Shown here: positions 6,725 to 7,229 of the stretch, one piece after another
How the letters are laid out: each line of letters opens with the position of its first letter
Numbering within the stretch: the first letter of the stretch is position 1
DNA from: an archaeon
GTDB taxonomy: Archaea > Asgardarchaeota > Hermodarchaeia > Hermodarchaeales > Hermodarchaeaceae
Length of the DNA stretch: 7,229 nt
NCBI GenBank assembly: GCA_016550415.1
Contig: JABXGU010000027.1
Coordinates: 1-7,229, forward strand
Direction of reading: 5' to 3'
The notes under the pieces: generated by a model
Database searches by the model: none
What the model was told of the DNA's origin: nothing
The model's input: the letters and a program-made list of their open reading frames with translations, nothing else
Position numbers and translations under genes: made by a program

Positions 6725-7229
6725 ATGCATAGTGCTGCCCATCTTGTCAATATTGTATCTTGGGAGATTTCCTCTGTGGGTGAAGGCAAGAATTGGAAAC
6801 ATGAAATCATTGGAGATGTTGCAGTCATCGCCATTGTACTAATATTATTCGTCGGATACAATACTGGGCTTCAACTTTATCTGGGCACATCAAGACCCCT
6901 TTGGGTTGTAGAGTCTGATTCAATGGAGCCCACCTTGTATAGGGGTGACCTAGTGATTGTTCGAGCCGTTGACCCAGCAACACTCGAAGTTGGAGACATC
7001 ATAATATTCAATGTTTCAGTAATAGATGTTCCAGTTGTTCATCGAATCATTGAAATCGAACAGGTTGGAGGAACACTCCGATTTTATACGAAGGGGGACA
7101 ACAATCCTATTGCAGATAGTTGGAGTCCCATTACAGAAAACAGCATTATTGCCAAGGTTATTGGCACGGTGAGATACCTTGGTTTCATTTCACTACTCAT
7201 ACTTGTCCCAGGGGTGATTTACATTATCA
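6725..7229 (+). CDS. Signal peptidase I, archaeal/ER (Sec11) type, 3' end outside the window
   Basis: Membrane-bound serine protease that removes signal peptides from proteins exported by the Sec pathway, acting on the outer face of the cell membrane. The 168 codons present encode a polar N-terminus and a transmembrane segment (about 30-53). Box B follows with SDSMEPTL (64-71; nucleophile Ser66), then RGDLVIV (73-79) and GDIIIF (90-95). The pair VVHRII (104-109) puts His106 where bacterial enzymes have lysine, as in archaeal and ER enzymes. TKGDNNPIADSW (122-133) carries the conserved aspartates. A second hydrophobic segment begins near 151 and is cut by the window end. The ATG at 6725 is preceded by GGATGGTCA (6707-6715), a reasonable ribosome site. 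A GTG at 6776 with GGGAGA before it is a possible shorter start, removing 17 residues. The gene diverges from the 250-residue protein gene. Some archaea have more than one such peptidase, so this copy need not be the only one. Confidence 0.93.
   Translation, partial: MHSAAHLVNIVSWEISSVGEGKNWKHEIIGDVAVIAIVLILFVGYNTGLQLYLGTSRPLWVVESDSMEPTLYRGDLVIVRAVDPATLEVGDIIIFNVSVIDVPVVHRIIEIEQVGGTLRFYTKGDNNPIADSWSPITENSIIAKVIGTVRYLGFISLLILVPGVIYII

Noticed and set aside
6844..6853. A second copy of the palindrome half-site ATTATTCGTC
   Set aside because: It lies inside the first transmembrane segment of signal peptidase, where it encodes hydrophobic residues, and has no matching second arm. Most likely chance.
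1..7229. CRISPR array, tRNA/rRNA genes, insertion sequences, toxin-antitoxin or other defence modules
   Set aside because: No regular direct repeats, cloverleaf-like sequences, transposase motifs or small paired toxin-like genes were seen. The lone helicase is of a housekeeping archaeal type rather than a defence fusion.

Overview
The window is a compact piece of an archaeal chromosome. The evidence is an archaeal-type S-adenosylmethionine synthetase, a truncated archaeal/ER-type signal peptidase I with a Ser-His catalytic pair, a Ski2-like helicase of the archaea-restricted kind with a C-terminal zinc-knuckle module, and promoters that fit the TATA/BRE pattern followed by short leaders with Shine-Dalgarno-like sequence. 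Base composition looks moderately AT-rich. I cannot fix the lineage from this sequence alone. No RNA gene, CRISPR array, insertion sequence or other mobile element was seen.

Layout. (1) Bases 1-2117, + strand: most of a superfamily 2 helicase whose 5' end lies outside the window. (2) 2107-4111, - strand: a probable two-gene operon encoding a 402-residue protein and then a 257-residue protein, neither of which I recognise. Its last gene runs tail-to-tail into the helicase and overlaps it by 11 bases. (3) 4112-4334: a divergent control region with a 23-bp perfect palindrome and a good TATA box facing the next gene. (4) 4335-5552, + strand: S-adenosylmethionine synthetase, complete. (5) 5596-5799, - strand: a small two-segment membrane protein. 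(6) 5889-6641, - strand: an unrecognised soluble protein of about 250 residues. (7) 6642-6724: a short divergent promoter region built around one nearly symmetric TATA-like element. (8) 6725 to the window end, + strand: signal peptidase I, cut off at its 3' end.

How the genes relate. Only three genes have clear functions: nucleic-acid unwinding, SAM supply and signal-peptide cleavage. These are housekeeping jobs with no shared pathway. The most unusual material is the unknown two-gene operon facing the SAM synthetase across a palindromic candidate operator, and the unknown 250-residue protein facing signal peptidase from a shared promoter. I see no convincing defence, mobile or biosynthetic system. 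Where a longer in-frame start exists for a - strand gene, I chose the internal ATG because it has an SD-like sequence and lies at a sensible distance from a TATA-like element.
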